From positions 6,023,501-6,087,500 of the forward strand of contig CM063260.1 of assembly GCA_032158295.1 (NCBI GenBank): 64,000 nucleotides of DNA, in the 5' to 3' direction. The position numbers and the translations under genes are program-made. The notes beneath the pieces were generated by a model. It was not told the origin of the DNA and ran no database searches. It saw nothing but the letters and a program-made list of their open reading frames with translations. Source of the DNA: Pycnopodia helianthoides (Eukaryota > Echinodermata > Asteroidea > Forcipulatida > Asteriidae). Shown here piece by piece: positions 1 to 15,100 of the stretch. The stretch's first letter is position 1. Each line of letters begins with the position of its first letter.

Positions 1-135
1 TGAAGAACCCGTACGACCCATCGGTGGTGCAGGAGTATGCTAGCGACACCATGAAGGAGCTGATTGGGATGTACGGCTTTGAGGATGCAGCACCCGATAT
101 CGCCAAAGATATGCCGTTAGACTCGTTCAGCTTCA
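1..135 (+). CDS. CASZ1: CASZ1 exon A (partial), N-terminal region
   Basis: The reading frame starts at base 3 and runs without a stop for 44 codons into a donor (TTCA|GTAAGT), leaving phase 1. It reads through [17 protein letters not shown] and ends in DSFSFS. The single leftover A pairs with AA of the exon at 14640 to give Lys, which supports the junction. No zinc-binding residues are present, so this is the low-complexity N-terminal part. Its 5' end lies before the window. Assignment to CASZ1 rests on frame continuity with the next exon and on distance, so it is slightly less certain than the finger exons. Confidence 0.75.
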
Positions 136-3100
136 GTAAGTACTTATACATTTCTACCTTCCCAACCCCAAATCCATTCAAATCTAGAATCCTACAGCCT
201 ACATCCTACCAAGCAGGCCTGGAATTTCATCTTTGAGAGGGCAAGGATATTTTCACTTTGCAAAGGGCACATCCATTGGGAAAAATTCTGAAAATGTCTA
301 TGGGAAACTATTGACAGGGCACCAAGGCCTCCGTGTAATTCCAGGCCTGACGCATGCAGGCTGATCTAAAAAGAAAAAGTGCAGGTTTTACAATTGTGAA
401 AAATATCAACATTACAAAATTGATTAGTTTCTGATCTGAAAGCTCCCCGAGTATAAAGTTTACAGCAGTACCAATCCTCCAGAGAAACATTTCCGTCTGA
501 AATACTGTCAAAAGTCCCACAACCAACTGTTTCTTAGTGAACTGGAAAATTATTCCTGTCAAACAAACAAATAATGGGCTTTGTTCCGCTTAGAGCAAGC
601 GTGACTAGATTGGCTAGCAAAGTTGATGACATTTTTTGGGGATGTTGTGTTTCATGAAAAATACCTAAAGGGTGGGGGGAAAAAAACAACAACAACAATA
701 AAAAGCTACGTCATTTCCCTTTAAAGAGGGTCTCCAAGGTCAAATTCAGTTTTGTGACGCACTCAATTTTTCAAACAGAAACAATCCTTGTGAAAATGGC
801 AAATTTTTTGTTCACATTAATGTCTCCCACCTCATTGTCGTCGTCAAATTGTCATTTTATTGGATACTCTTTCAGAGTGAAATTTTGAAACATGAGGACG
901 TCATTGGATATCGGCAACAAATGGATCTGTACATTCCAAAGAGGAATTTATTTTGCAGTCAGTCAAAAGGTCAAATTCAATGCTGTTTTCACTGAATATC
1001 ATCAAATTTCAGGGATGGACTTAACATTTCTGCAAACAAAAACGTACAGACCTTTTTTATTTGATTCGCGACGTCAGTGGATGTTTTTGGAATGTTGAGA
1101 AAAAAAATCGCACTTGAAGGGTGTTAAATGCAATGGCATTTTACACTGTTTTAACGCGAGGTTAGCAGGCCTTGCGCTTTAGCTTTTTGTAGGGTGGCCC
1201 ACTGGCCTAATAAACTGTGCATTTGACTTGCCCCCAGGAAGTTTTAGTGGCCTAGATTTTAAACTTGTATTGTCATCAATGTATCTTTCTGATGTGATAA
1301 TGGTAGCGATCACAACCAGTTTAATGTTCAAACGACTTTACATGTACATTTTTTACACACTCAAAAATAAAATTAACACATTAAACAAAATGTATTTTTC
1401 ACATCTGAAAAGGATGAAATATGAGCATTTCAAACAAGTAGGTCGCACAGTTTTTTTATTAGCACACAGTGCAAGTTGAGAAGTGGTGTTTACTAGCCCG
1501 TAGCAGTTTTCACTAGACAATGTGCGCCCGCCGGGCTAGCTTTAAGGGTGAGCCCTGGGGTTTAGGAGAGTTGTAAATTTGTTTTCCACTTTCACAGGGA
1601 CTCGGTATCTATTGAAAAATGAGTGCATCACCCACAAAACTGAATTCTAACACTTGGAGCCCTTCTTTAACAAAGAAATACCGGTGCAAACTAAGCGGCT
1701 CTATGAAATTGATGCTTTACGGTAAGCGTGCATGCTGCAGCCATTTTCTTATAGTTTGCATACGTTACCCTTAAAACCGCACAAAATAACAACGAGTGGG
1801 TTCATGTACTTTATCCCTGAAGATGCCTTCAATTTTTTTGTTTGACCTAGTGTCCTTCATCTGAAGTTATCTTGAGTTGTCAAACAGAAGTCAAGAACTT
1901 AAGCAGTTTCCTGTTAGAGTTTCAGAGCGGGTGCATCGGGAAAACATTGCCCGTAGTGATTTTTTCCTTGTGTTTTAACTTCAAAATGAGCATCGAAAAT
2001 GGGTAATTATTCCGACATGGCGTCCAGATACTGTCTATGGTTACGTGTGGGAAAAGAAAATCCGGAACTCCGTTTTTGCGCGGTTCCTCGCGTTGTAACA
2101 CTTAGTCATTCTGAGTATGTAACTCGTGCCGAGCCGGCTGACAACCAGGCCGGCACCCTAGCCTAAACAGACTGCCCCGGGCGTGTAAACTTAGCCCTTG
2201 TCGCTCCTTGGATTGTGAAAACATGGAGTTGGTTTACGCTCAAGAGCAAGGAAGCTTTGCCCTCCAAGAAATCAAGACTGAATAATCATGGAAATTTCTC
2301 TGCTGTTTTTTTGTTTTTTCTCCCTCTTAAAAAAAAAGAAAAGTTGTTCTGCTTTTTCAAAAATAATTGGATGAAAGGAAATGCCTATTTTGAAACTTTT
2401 TCTGCCGTTGCACTTGGTGGGGGATTTATTTTTTAGTGTTAATATTTTATGAGGATCGGTTGTGTGTGCATTATTAGGTAATCAGAACTAATGAAGGTTT
2501 CCTTTATCTGTAACGTTTTCGGAGCTGATAAATTAAACTGTTCTCTGACCCACAAAGCATTTTCTATACGCTTTGCATGTACAGGCATCATCTACCCTAG
2601 TCCCTTGCATTTGACATTCTTTGTGACATACTTAAAAACAAAACAAAAAGAACAGCAAAAAAAAAACAGCCAGTTTGCTTCAGATTCTTGAAACCTTTCT
2701 TTGCAACTTAAAGATTCCTTAAAAACCTTTTTTTCTTTTTTTAAGTTCTTGCAAACTGGCTTTGATTGCCTCAGTTTTTCTAGTTATGAATTCTTGGTAC
2801 TCGCCTTCGAAAATTTCATTAAAATACATTTTTATGAAGAGGTCCGTTAATGCTGTTACGCTGCCGCTATCCTGCCGTTGATTTTAAAGTTTTGTGTGTG
2901 TTTTAAATGGGTTTACTTCCTTGGTTTTCGGAAGAATACGGATGTACAGTAGTTCATTTCAAGCCAAACAGAACAGTTACACATAGAGCTTGTGTTTTTG
3001 TTTCAAACTTATTTTTTTAAAACAGAAAACAGAAACTTAACTGAATCACAGGTCGTCAGCTGCTTGTGATACCAATTCGTGAGGAAAGTGTTGAGAAAAT

Positions 3101-6100
3101 TTCATTCAAACGAAAGTTGGTTTTTTTTGTTGTTTTTTTTATGTAAAAAAAATGAGAGAGAAAAAACAAAACAACTTATGGTTATCAGTTTTCACCCTGC
3201 TTTTCATTTTAGTTGGCGAGGCAAGTGTTGGTGAGAGAAAGGGAAATTGTACTGAAGAACAAAATGTAATGTTTTTAATTTGAACTGTTCCCCCGATGAA
3301 TGCGTCAAATATCTTCACCGTATCTTTAGCGGTTAACAAAGACTCAATGTACTTGATTAGTTGACACACCGTGGGCTTGAACAATGTACACAGTCGTTAT
3401 AAATTTACACTATACAGTACTACAGCATCCAACCCCTCCCTCCCCCCCCCACCCTGCCCCACCTCGCCCCGCCCACACACACACACACACACACACTCCA
3501 ACACAGCCCCGGCCTGCACTTTTTATCAGCAAGATTTCAGTTATTTTCGCATTTCCCTGGGTATGTTTATCCAGTACCTTGTCTTAAAACTGATAAAATA
3601 TTCATAGTTTCACTGTCGGTATGTGGGAAATATGCATAATCACACGTTGGCGCACACGGTTCTTGGGCAAATCACACATAGTTGAAAATGTCAAGCACGC
3701 TGGCTGGAGTCCTCAAGTACGCACATCGGCCTGCCATTGGAAGGGGGGTAGTTTTAAGTCTCACAGCAATTATTTTCAAAGCAAGTTATGTATATTATTA
3801 CACTGTATACATGTGTGAAAGGATTATGCGTTAAAGAGGTGATGCAGTGAAAGGTCTGGATCTGCCTAAAACTAGAAAATTATAACTACATGGTATGCCT
3901 GGAGGATCATTGTGTCCTTAAAGAAAGGGAGGAAGACATTACGCCCATTATTATAATAGTAATATTTATAATAAAAATGATTAATAACAATAATAAGAAA
4001 CAATTTTAATAATATTAAAGGGACATTACAGAATTGGTAAGAAAAAACTTGTAAGATATACTTTTTGATCACAGATTTACATAAAACTTACACGGTCTAA
4101 TGATGATGATAGTGGAAAACATCCCTTGAAATATTTCTGTCTGAACTGCAATATTTGATGAGAAATGAATAAACTAATTTTCCGATTGGAGTTTATGGCT
4201 CAGTGAGCGTTTTATTCATTTGTTGAATCTATATGATTTCATGCAAATGTGTAATCGGTTTTTCACTATTTTCCACGTGATCCAGATGGCCGATCGATCT
4301 CAAACTTCTACAGGTTTGTCAGTTTATGTATATGGTGGATTACATAAAGTGCTTACACCGCCAGCAACTGTTTTCTTAGCAAAAACCAATTCTGTAATGT
4401 TCCTTTGAAAATAAGAATATAACACTTGTAAAGCACAACATATCCACCTAACAAGTAAGCACTCAAGGTCCGACAATAAAAACGCTTTACAGAAACAAAA
4501 AATATACCCATGATATTTTAATTAGACTGTGGAGTTAAAAGGCAACTGTCATTTGAGGTGGGTTTTGAGGGAAGTTTTTTTTTAAAAGAGTTGAGGGATG
4601 AAATAGAGTGAATGTTGTGAGGAAGGCTGTTCCAAAGATGAGGGGCACAAATACAGAAAGATCTATCTGCCAGGAGCGATAAGATCTCGGTTCGGTCTGA
4701 AGATGTTGATTTGCTGACCAGCGCAACTGGAGTTGAAATTATTAACCAGATGAGTTAAATATAAATTATATTACATTTGCTCATTCACTGAAGAAAAATT
4801 ATGATTTTGGGTGAACAAAGAAAAATTAGCTAGAGTGGCAGAGTTTGCCCTTAATTTTGTTAAATTAGCCAGCAGGACCAGTTGGCTTGATTTGTAAGTG
4901 GTCCGCCAGAATTTTGACTGGTCCGTCACATTATATAACATTTTCTAAATCGATTTGAACAAAAGTAAGATTTTTGCTTGTCACTGTTTCGGATATTTTC
5001 GACTGGCCAGCCGGACCACTTGCCAAGGTGTTTCAGCTGGCCCGCCGCCGTTTCAACTGGCATTTGTGGCCAGGGGACCACTGCTAAGGTTGAACCCTGA
5101 GTGGGACTTCAACCTGCAAAATAGCTAGAGCTATCTTGCCCTATGTTAGCAGTCAATATCTTTGATGGGGGGGGGGGGATGGGGGGGAGGTGTCAGTCAG
5201 AAGCCGTTCAACCGGTACATGCCGTATAGCCACTTACCAAGGATCACACCCAAGTTTACGGTATAACCTGGGAAGCAGCAGCAGAGGGATCGCCTTAAGG
5301 GGGTGCGACTTTTTTATTTCAAACAATTAAGTAATTAAACCACACTATTAACGGTTTACTACTTGATATTTGAATAAATAATGTATAAAAATGACCATTC
5401 TATAATGTCCAGTGTGGCGTGTCGTGGCCGAGCGGCTAAGAGCGAAGGACTCAAGCTCTGGTATTTCTGTTCAACAGAGTGTGGGTTCGAGTACCGGTGG
5501 TGTCACTTGTGCCCTTAAGCAAGACACTCAACCATTATTGCTGCGTCCCTGCGGATGGGACGTAAAGCCACGGGTCCCATGTGTTGTGTAATGCACCTAA
5601 AAGAACCCAGTGCACTTATGGAAAAGAGAAGGGGTTCGCCTAGGTGTTCCTAGTTTGATTGGGCAGCATATTGCGCCACAGCACCTTGTAAACCATAACA
5701 TGGTGCTATGTGAAGGAATAGGTTTCCTATAGTTCAAAAACATAGCTCCACAATACCTTGCAGGAAAATACTTCACTTTGCTAAGCGAATAGGCAGCTAG
5801 AATGATGGCGCTCTACAAATACCTGATGATCATGATTACATAGGTGGACTAACTAATACTCCAGCCGGCTGATATTATTTGAGTTAAAAATAACATCCAT
5901 CTCAGAGTAGATATATTTTGTACCCGATTCTGTGTACAGTTGCGCTACAAATACACAACCTGGTGCGGTTGAATGGTTTCAAATGGCTGGTCAAACTCGC
6001 TGGAAAATGTTCCCATCATGCCAGGCATCTGGAGTAAATTCCTGTATATATAACCTTCTAGATTTCAAGAAACACATCGTACAACCACCCTGTGAGTGGC

Positions 6101-9100
6101 TTCATTCAATTAAGTGCTCCAGGTTTTTTTTCTTCTTCCTCTCTCCCCCCTCCCCCCCCCCCCCCCCGCTTCGTTTTTTCTTTTTTTCTCAAGAAAACAC
6201 TGAATAAAAGATTGTTTTGTCAGGGATTAGGCACACGCACATTGTGCTTATTAAATGTAGTGCTTATTTTTTTTGTTTTTTTGCAAATTGAAATAACAAC
6301 GGAGGGGAGAGAGTGGGGGAAGTTTCCAGCACATGGCTGCGTTCCAAACAGAAATATTTTTTGTGGACGATTCATCAATTCAGGCCTGTGATTTGTCTTT
6401 CCTGAATTCAATTTTTTTTTTTTTTTTTTTTTTTTCTCCACTAATCTCCCTTCACCTTTACATTTTCTCCAGAGGAGAAGGTCATATCTCTTGTTAAATG
6501 ATCAAACCTCTAGTAGAGGTTTTTCCTTTTTTTCCTTCTCTTTTCTTCAAATGATGATGCTCTTGAATATTTGTAATTCCTCATATTGCCGAAGGCTGGC
6601 AGGACCAGTGAGCGATGCTTATTATTATTATCTATTCTTATGTAGTTTGTCATTTTTGTAAGTTTTTTAAAGCCGTTTTCTGCGAATGACTTTTGTCTTT
6701 TTTTTTTATCTAGCCTTGTTTTATGTACATAGCGCTTTGAGGCCGTTTTGCGGCAATACTGCGCTCTATAGTATAAGTTTCTTTTCATTATTATTATTAT
6801 TTGTGGTGAAGTAGAGAGTCTGTAAAATTCAAAAAAATGTAGCATGCTGTAGAGTCAGGGGGGGGGGGTGGGGTTCATCTCCAGACCAAAGCAGGAACTG
6901 ATAAGCGTTTGTGAGGTTTTCTCATTTTTCTACAATCGGACTCCTGATACTGATATCAAGTTTATGGAAAATTTCACCGGACCAAAACATTTTTTTACAA
7001 GACTTAATATAAATGTATGTATTTTTTTGTATATATGAAAAGCTGAAATATGTATTTGTAATATCTTTGTTTGGGAAAACACTAAACTGCTGAACTTGTT
7101 CAGTTGTCTTGTTACTGGTCAAGTAGGCACCCCCCCCCCCCAATAAACAGTTTAGCTTGTGTGGTGTATGTAAGTACGCTACATACATAAATGTACACTT
7201 TAACAAAAAGGACACACACTAAAGTAAAAGACTCTTCAAAGTTTGTTTTTTATATAAAGGATACAGAAAGTATATTTTCCCTACCCCTTCCTGTTTTTGT
7301 CTGGCATTTCCCTTTGGTCATGAACTCTGTGTAGGATTTCACCAAAAAAAAAAAAAATTGTGGGAAAGGTTTTTTCCAGACAGTTATGCACACATTTTGG
7401 TACTGCGCTGGGTTCCATTGGTATCTTGCTTTGGCATCGATACATTTAAGTTGTGTACAGCATTTTGCAAATTGTGTAACACCATGATGGGCTCTCTCCT
7501 CTTAGGTTGTTGCAATTCTTGCTGGGCATTTTTTTTTGAACCCAAATGTAAGTTTGGCTGAGGCACACTGAAGTGAAACAAGGTTCTGGGAATGTGCCCG
7601 CCTGTGCATGCTACACTACGGAAAGTCCGGGTGGATAAAAAACTGTCGGTTGTCCGGCTGTCAGCAAATGAAAATTGAGGAAAAATCTTAAGTTGTTCCG
7701 GTCGTAAATCTGCCCACCAAAAATGTTTGCGTTTAAAGACACTGGACACCTTTGGTAATTGTCAAAGACCAGTCTTCTCACTTGGTGTATCTCAACATAT
7801 GCACAAAATAACAAACCTGTGAAAATTTGAACTCAATTGGTCGTCTAAGTTGCGAGATAATGGAAGAAAAAACACCCTTGTGTGCTTTCAGATGCTCGAT
7901 TTCGAGACCTCACGCGTGAGGTCTCAAAATCAATTCAAAGAATTTACTGAGAATTTACTTCTTTCTCAAAAACTACGTTACTTCAGAGGGAGCCGTTTCT
8001 CACAATGTTTTAATACTATCAACAGCTCTCCATTGCTCGTTACCAAGTAAGTTTTTATGCTAACAATTAATTTGAGTAATTACCAATAGTGTCCAGTGTC
8101 TTTAAACACATCATCCGATGTGAAGTGGTTAACTCTTGCACTTCTTGTGTTTTTCTACTATCACCGCGCTGCCAGATTCCCCCTCCCCCTCCTCACACTC
8201 TCCTCCCCCCTTCCTTCACCCTCTTCTACTTAGCACAATTTCTACTGCTCTACGCTGATCTGGTAACTGCGATTTTGAGGGTTGAAAAGAATATAAAGGA
8301 ACATTACAGAATTGGTTTTGCTAACAAAACAGTTGCTGGCAGTGTAAGCACTTTATGTAATCCACCATATACATAAACTGACAAACCTGTAGAAGTTTGA
8401 GATCGATCGGCCATGGGTCACGAGAAAACAGTGAAAAACCGATTACACATTTGCATGAAATCATATAGATTCAACAAATGAATAAAATGCTCACTGAGCG
8501 ATAAACTCCAATCGGAAAATTAGTTTATTCATTTCTCATCATATATGGCATTTCAGACAGAAATATTTCAGGGGATGTTTTCTACTATCATCATCATTAG
8601 ACCGTGTAAGTTTTATGTAAATCTGTGATCAAAAGTATATTTTACAAGTTTTTTTCTTACCAATTCTGTAATGTTCCTTTAAGGCACACTTTATACAAAA
8701 AGGGTTTTATTTTGGGGTGTTTGTTCTCTTTGAGATCTATCCTGATATACAAATATAGATGGCTGCAATAGTGGGGCTACTTTCTTTTACTGAAAAATTC
8801 ACCAATATAGAGCTTGAAATACCCACTGGCCTACCGGCCTATGTCCAGTAATTTTCACATTGGGCCAGTATGTACCTAACACCTGAACAATTCCTGAGCC
8901 ATTTTCATAGCGCTGCTTGAAGGCAAAGTATACCTTTGGTTTTTGGAACCATTCGATTGTTTAAATCATATATAAATGTAGACATACACTAAAACTAACC
9001 TTTGACAATGTCAGTTCAAAAGGTGGTAGCGTTTTTGAACATCCCCGAAAATCTGGAGCGGTTATGTCCACCACCGGAAGAATAATCCGTAATTGAATGA

Positions 9101-12100
9101 CACAATCTGAGAAAGGTTTCATGCAGAAACATTTCGCGGATTGAAATGTTTTTGAATCCCACTCGCTAAAAACCACATTCCTTAGAAGGGAATCATTTCT
9201 TGACATGTCATACATTAGCGACAGCTGCAGTGCTTCTTATCAAGTGATTTTTTGTGGTCGTTAATTTTTGGAGTAAGTACCAAAGGTATACCCTTCCCTT
9301 TAACATGTTTAAGCAGAAATTAATGCTCAGGAACTTTCTGCTTAGTAACAAATAGTACATGTATGAAACCAGTCAGAATGGGTACATACGGCGTTTTATT
9401 TTGGCTGGTAACCCTTTTATGCTAAGCACGATTGTTTTTTTGCTTTGCCAATTGTTGTGCCTTTTGAAGCGGCTCTAAGTGAATGGGTCCCGCAGGCTGT
9501 TTTCCCCAGCATGTATTTTCCGAACTTGACCAGTGAATAAATTTTGGCTGTTCAAGTCAAAACTCTTGTCTAACTGTTCAGCAAAAGATAAACGAAAGTA
9601 ATCAACTATTTCTTTATAGTCCAGTGTTAACATAGAGCTGCACAATTGATGAATGATACTACTTTTGAAATGCTTTCCTTGCACGATGGACAACATATAC
9701 TTGTACACGATGATTTGCACATCCTGTATTTGACAAAGCTACATAGAAACCCATTCTGCAGACACATGTTGTTTATTTGTGAGTGTTCTTGAAACATGTA
9801 CATGTGTGGCGTCATCGGTTTGCATTCTATTGTTCTTAATTGAGACCTCGTCTCGACAACAAAATACACCATGAGCGAAGCCACACGCAACATTCTACAT
9901 ATCAACAATTGAATTTCTTTGTTAAAGGGTCACATGCCCAACATGGGTAAAACTGAGAAAATATCAATGTTCACAGATTTGCACATAATTTTCACATGGT
10001 ATAAAGCTTGAAATGTTGTTGTTTGTGAGAAATGAGTAAAAGAGTTAGTTTTGATTTTGTGAGTCCAAAACTCGAAGTTTTTTGCTCTGGTAATTCCAAT
10101 GTCTGGTTGAGCTCAAACTTTCACAGGTTTTGTTATTGCACGTATATGTTGGGTAAACACAAAGTGCGGATACTGGTCTTCGACGATTACCAATGTCATC
10201 CGCGTACTTTGAATTATTTAAGAGTTCAATTTTTCTTGTGTTCTCTTCCAAATTTTTCATATACCTTTTTTTTGGTAAACATTATCAGCAATTTGGCATT
10301 TGCAAGGGGTCTTTAACAAAGTGCATCTTCAATCCAAAAGGTCACTTAAAAACAACAACAAATAGTACTGTAGATGACCTACCCCCCTCGCCAAACACTG
10401 CCCCCCCCCCCTCAAACACTGTATCTATCTTTAGTACAATGCTGACATTTATTTTAGCACCAATTAAACATTTCTGTTAGAGTAGATTACGACATGAGAC
10501 AAGCCATTTTTTTCTTCTTCTTACAGTCATGTACACATACAGTACAAACTTGATTACTACACACACATTTACACAGAATGTGTATATACACTGTATCTCC
10601 TGCAAGTGCATGTAAATTAATTTGAGTTGTCATCGTTTCAAATGTTTGCAATTACCGCTCCCTTACACCACCGTTAATAAAAACAAACAGGTTTTTATTT
10701 CAACGGTGGCATTCGGTCAGCATCCTCTAACTCTATTTAATTTTTTCCCACGGTGGAAACGACTACCATTTTTGGTATTCCTTTAAGGTCTTGCTTAATT
10801 CTTTGTGTAGTGCTTGATCTACGGGGCCTGAGTGTATCATATCTAAGATAACAGGCATTTTCAAGATCATTGAGCCAGTCGTGTACTGTCGGACTGTTGT
10901 AATTGGACTACGGGAGTGTGGTTTACTGGTTGCAAAGAAGAAGAAGAAAAAGAAAGAAGGAAAAAGAATAGAGGGAGAGAGATAAAACCCTAAAACAAAA
11001 AACAAAGCGTGATTGGAGAAACTTTTACATCAGGAAGGATGTAAGGGTTCTGGGTTGATTTTTGTTGGGGTGGTATTGTGAGCAAACCAGTTGTGGATAT
11101 TTGCCTTGGCCTGGGTTTAAAAAAACAAAAAAGGAAAACCGGACGAATGAATTTCAATCTGGTTACCTACACGCACGATTTATAAAATAAATTGCTGGGA
11201 ACAAAGAAATATTGACATCTGAACTATTGTAGTATTTGCCAAAAAAAACACCCCAGTTGTTGTTTTGAATGTTAAGCTAAATCAAAGTACATTGTTTATG
11301 TTGTAGAAACGTGCACGTTTTTGCACAAATTTTATAACTGAGGGTAACTGGTTTATTTGCCGTATTTCTAAAAAAAAAAAATGTGACCACCAGAGAATGT
11401 AGTTTTGCAAAATGGGCGGTTGGTTCCAAGATGGGATAGTTGGAAATAAGACCATTGGAATTAAACGACTCTCGCAGGAATGCATAAATGTACACTTTGA
11501 TCTGAATTCAGAATGTTTTATCCTGGTGGGGGGGGGGGGGGGGACTTTCCTCGGAAAACATACTCTTTGGTCTACTTCTCCAGTTCTGAGGATGCTGTTC
11601 CCCAAAAGCTACAAGTCCAGGGGTTTTATCATGCCATCATTTTAAGGTACTTCTTACGATCTGGATCCAAAAAGTTGCAGACTTCTTAGTCAGCATTGAC
11701 TCTCGTCCCTGCTCTTGCAGACTAAAAAACAAAAAAAAAGAAAACAATCTTCGGAGAGGTAAAAGCTATAAGAACTGCATTCTATTAACTACCTCTTGGA
11801 GTGATAGTTTGTTCGAAAACAAACAAGTAACTGAATATGCCAAAATAGATGTCACCTGCAGCGCCTCTTGTGTAATTCTTTTTCACGCAATTTAAACGGA
11901 TTTAAAATGTACTTTCCAGGAATTAAAAAAATTGTCATTATTTTGTTGTTGTTAAACCTGTCCTTTTTTGCCAATTGAAGTGCATTAGAATGGACTTATT
12001 TCATTTTTTCAGTTCAATTCACTTGATTTCCACATCAATGCACAAAAATTAACAGTTAGAGTGAGTAGAATAATGATTAATGATAAATGAGGAATTAATA

Positions 12101-15100
12101 AGATATGTAAACAAAAAGAAAATAGGAAAGTGGGGGAAAATGTGGCTGGGTTAAAAAAAAAACAATTAACAAAAAACAGAACGGACTCGCCGAGCTTGAT
12201 CAACAAAATTATCAAATTGCCCGACTGAACGTTCTAAAAATGTGTTTGCGTTCCAGCACTCTATTATTATTATTATTTATTTATTTGTGTTGACCAGCGA
12301 GAGTGAACTGGAGTCAAAGCATCCGAGATAAAAAAAACAACAACAGCCCCGGCTTTTATCTTCTGACTCTATTAAGAATAATTTTTGTGCTAAAATGAAT
12401 CAGTTTGTCTGAGAGGCCGGGTCACTAATCAAGTAATGGAATTACTCCAAGCAGAAATCCAATCAGAGTAATGAACTAGCCAAACCAAGGTCGCTAGCAC
12501 TAAGAAGAGAGAGAGAGAGCCAGAGCTAAAGAGAGGGAGAGGGAGCGAAATAAATTATAATTTGCAGCGTATTTTTTATATTTTTTTTTTATCTAAGTCC
12601 ACTCCTTTTGTTTTTTTATGGGTTTTTATGTGTTCAGTCTGTTGTGTGTAATTGTTCTTAGTCACAGTATATACAAATGTGTGCAGCTCAGTGTGCTTTA
12701 ATCAAACGAGAGCATTTTGTATAATTTTTTTTGTTCATTGTGTATTTATTTATTTGGGCCCAGCTGAAGCAGTGCAGGTTTGATGAACATTGTTCTGGGG
12801 AAAGTACAAAATGAAAAAAAAAAAAATAAAAAAAATAAAATAAATAAAATAAATAAATAAATTAGATAAAAAATAAAGAATGTATAAATCAATCAAACAT
12901 TCGATCAATTAAAAAACAAATAAAAATAAGAAATGAAAATATGAAATAAAATATAAACATAAAATCAAGTAAATTATTTATAATTTGAATAGTAATGCTT
13001 ATGAAAAAGTAGCACAAAAAACCTTCATAGCGATTTGTTTTAGTCTCCTGTTAGAAGAATTTTGCCAAAAAGCTGCCAATATTTTTGTTAGAAAGATGTA
13101 AACAAGATTACCAAAAGAAAAGTGTCAAAATAACATAATTGAATATACCGTTTAGGAGACAGGGGGTTGTTTTGTTTTGTGTGTGTGTAGAATCGCACTT
13201 TTGAGGGGTCAAGGAAAGGGATTTATTATGTGACGAGAACAAATGTATCAGAATTTTTCTAAAGGGGGGGCATCAAAAGTTGAAAGCATTTTCATTCAAA
13301 AGTGGCCTCCATGTTCCCTGGTGCCCTTTCAATTGTCAAGTACAGCAATTGATTTCCTCTATAGAGATACCCTATTACTATAATAACAAACTGCCTCGTC
13401 CTTACAAGAGAGAAGTGAGAGGACTTGCGACTCTCTATGCAGAAAAGAAGTGAGAGGACTTGCGACTCTCTATGCAAAAAAAAAAAAAAACCAGGCACTT
13501 CCTGTCACAACTCAAAACTCAAAACTCAAAACTTGGTGTATTTGTTCAAAAAAGCTTTCAAATAACACCTGATTTTGAAAGTCAATAATGTTAGTATTTA
13601 TCAACATACGATGACATGGAGTGATTAAGGAAGACATCACATTACTATGATATCATGGCTGGTGTTTTGGTTGTCTTTACTTTTAATGTCATTTCACTAT
13701 ATCCGAGAAGAGCTTGATTTTTGGCACGGGTGTCTCATATGATATTAAAAAAAAGTAGATAAATAAAATCCCAACTTACACCTGGGTTTAGTTTTAAGAG
13801 GTAATCAGTTTCATTTGCAAGTCTTTTTTGTTGATAAAACAATGTTTCTATCAGAAAGTGTTCGTTGGTTTAATTCGTTTTAACAGCTGTAACGAAAGAA
13901 GATATACATAAATATAGAAAGTCATTTCGGACCGTTGTTTGAAGCAATTTCAATTTTTTTGATGTAACGATATAGAAAGAATAATTTTTTTCTGTTTATC
14001 ATGTGCAAAATAAATATAAGTTCTTGTTCAAATATGGATTTTGTTTCTGTATCTGTGTGTTTTGTGTTAATAGTATTATTATTTTTTTGTAAGGAAATAG
14101 GATCGTAGATTGTTATCAAAGTTTTGTAGAAAAAAAAGCTCCCCCCCCCACCTCTCCATGATGAGTGTTTTTGAATGGAGAAAAAGTAACTTGGTATGAA
14201 TGTGGTCCTGGAATCAGTTATTCTGAAATGCTGTTACTTTGTCAAGAAAATATTGCTCCGATCTTATTAGGAATTTTAATAAGTACATGTAATGAATGTA
14301 ACTAATGTTGGCTCGTGCTGTAATGTCATTATTCAAGAAGGGCGATACATGGAAAGGGGAAAAACTTTAAAAATCAATAAATCAAACAAAAAGTTTCTCC
14401 AAAAATAGAGACATTTTCTTTTTACCAGGAGCTACAAAATAATATGAAGAAAAAAACCCACAATTTTTATGAAATTCATAGAATCTACAACTATCTAGGT
14501 TCTAGAAAAGAAAGGATTGGAGTGAATAAGCGTTTCCACAAACTAGTGATATAATTTCATGAATAGCATGCTTAGTCCAAAATATGTCTGCTAAGTAGAT
14601 TTTTCATTAGTTGTTTGTACTCATTTATTTTGTTTACAGAAAACATACTTAAAATGGAACAGAAAAGTACTGGCAAACGTAAGAGGGACGCTCTACAGAA
14701 GTACATCAGTCGTCGTGCCAACCTCCAAATCCCGAACCCAGCGCGGCATCACGCCGCTCACTCGACCACCTCGCCGAACGACACGGGACACCATCCGCCG
14801 CGGAGCACCAGTGACAGCATGGACAGCCCCAACCAGGGCAACCCGTCGGGCAGCGACGTGGTGCCCCAGCTGGCATCCCAGGCCGGCGTCGGGGGGAAAA
14901 TCGCATCGCTCCCTCTTTCCATCGAGCCGCAGCACAAAGCCAGACATCCACCAGTCGTTAAAACGACCAAGACGGTTAAAGATCTGATCAACGAGCAGAA
15001 GGTGAAGGAGGAAGGGGCGGAGCTGGAGGAGGACGATGAAAACCGACCAAAGCGGTTCTCAAAATACGACTTTTTCATCCAAAGTCTTGAAGCAGGTACG

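Larger units (their letters stand above)
136..14639 (+). other. CASZ1 intron A (14.5 kb), repeat-rich, no exon seen
   Basis: The intron is long and AT-rich, with poly-A/T tracts, G/C homopolymers (around 5166, 6146 and 11526), a CA run near 3472, several MITE-like elements (4015-4408, 7732-8105, 8293-8682, 8917-9303, 9924-10195), one full-length tRNA-derived SINE (5415-5838) and a dispersed repeat at 1166-1558. ORFs here are short, low-complexity or inside repeats. I see no further exon with a coding signature, although a small alternative exon could be missed by eye. Confidence 0.7.

Noticed and set aside
5418..5510. Possible tRNA-Leu or tRNA-Ser gene
   Set aside because: It forms the head of a 420-bp retroposon with reversed fragments elsewhere, and the 3' acceptor half is replaced by the SINE body.
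6092..6441. ORFs with poly-Pro, poly-Ser or poly-Lys near 6.1-6.4 kb
   Set aside because: They are translations of homopolymer and pyrimidine runs, with no coding signature.
14693..15078. Several ORFs in other frames over CASZ1 exon B
   Set aside because: They are shadows of the GC-biased exon. The chosen frame has matching splice phases on both sides and SKYD motifs.
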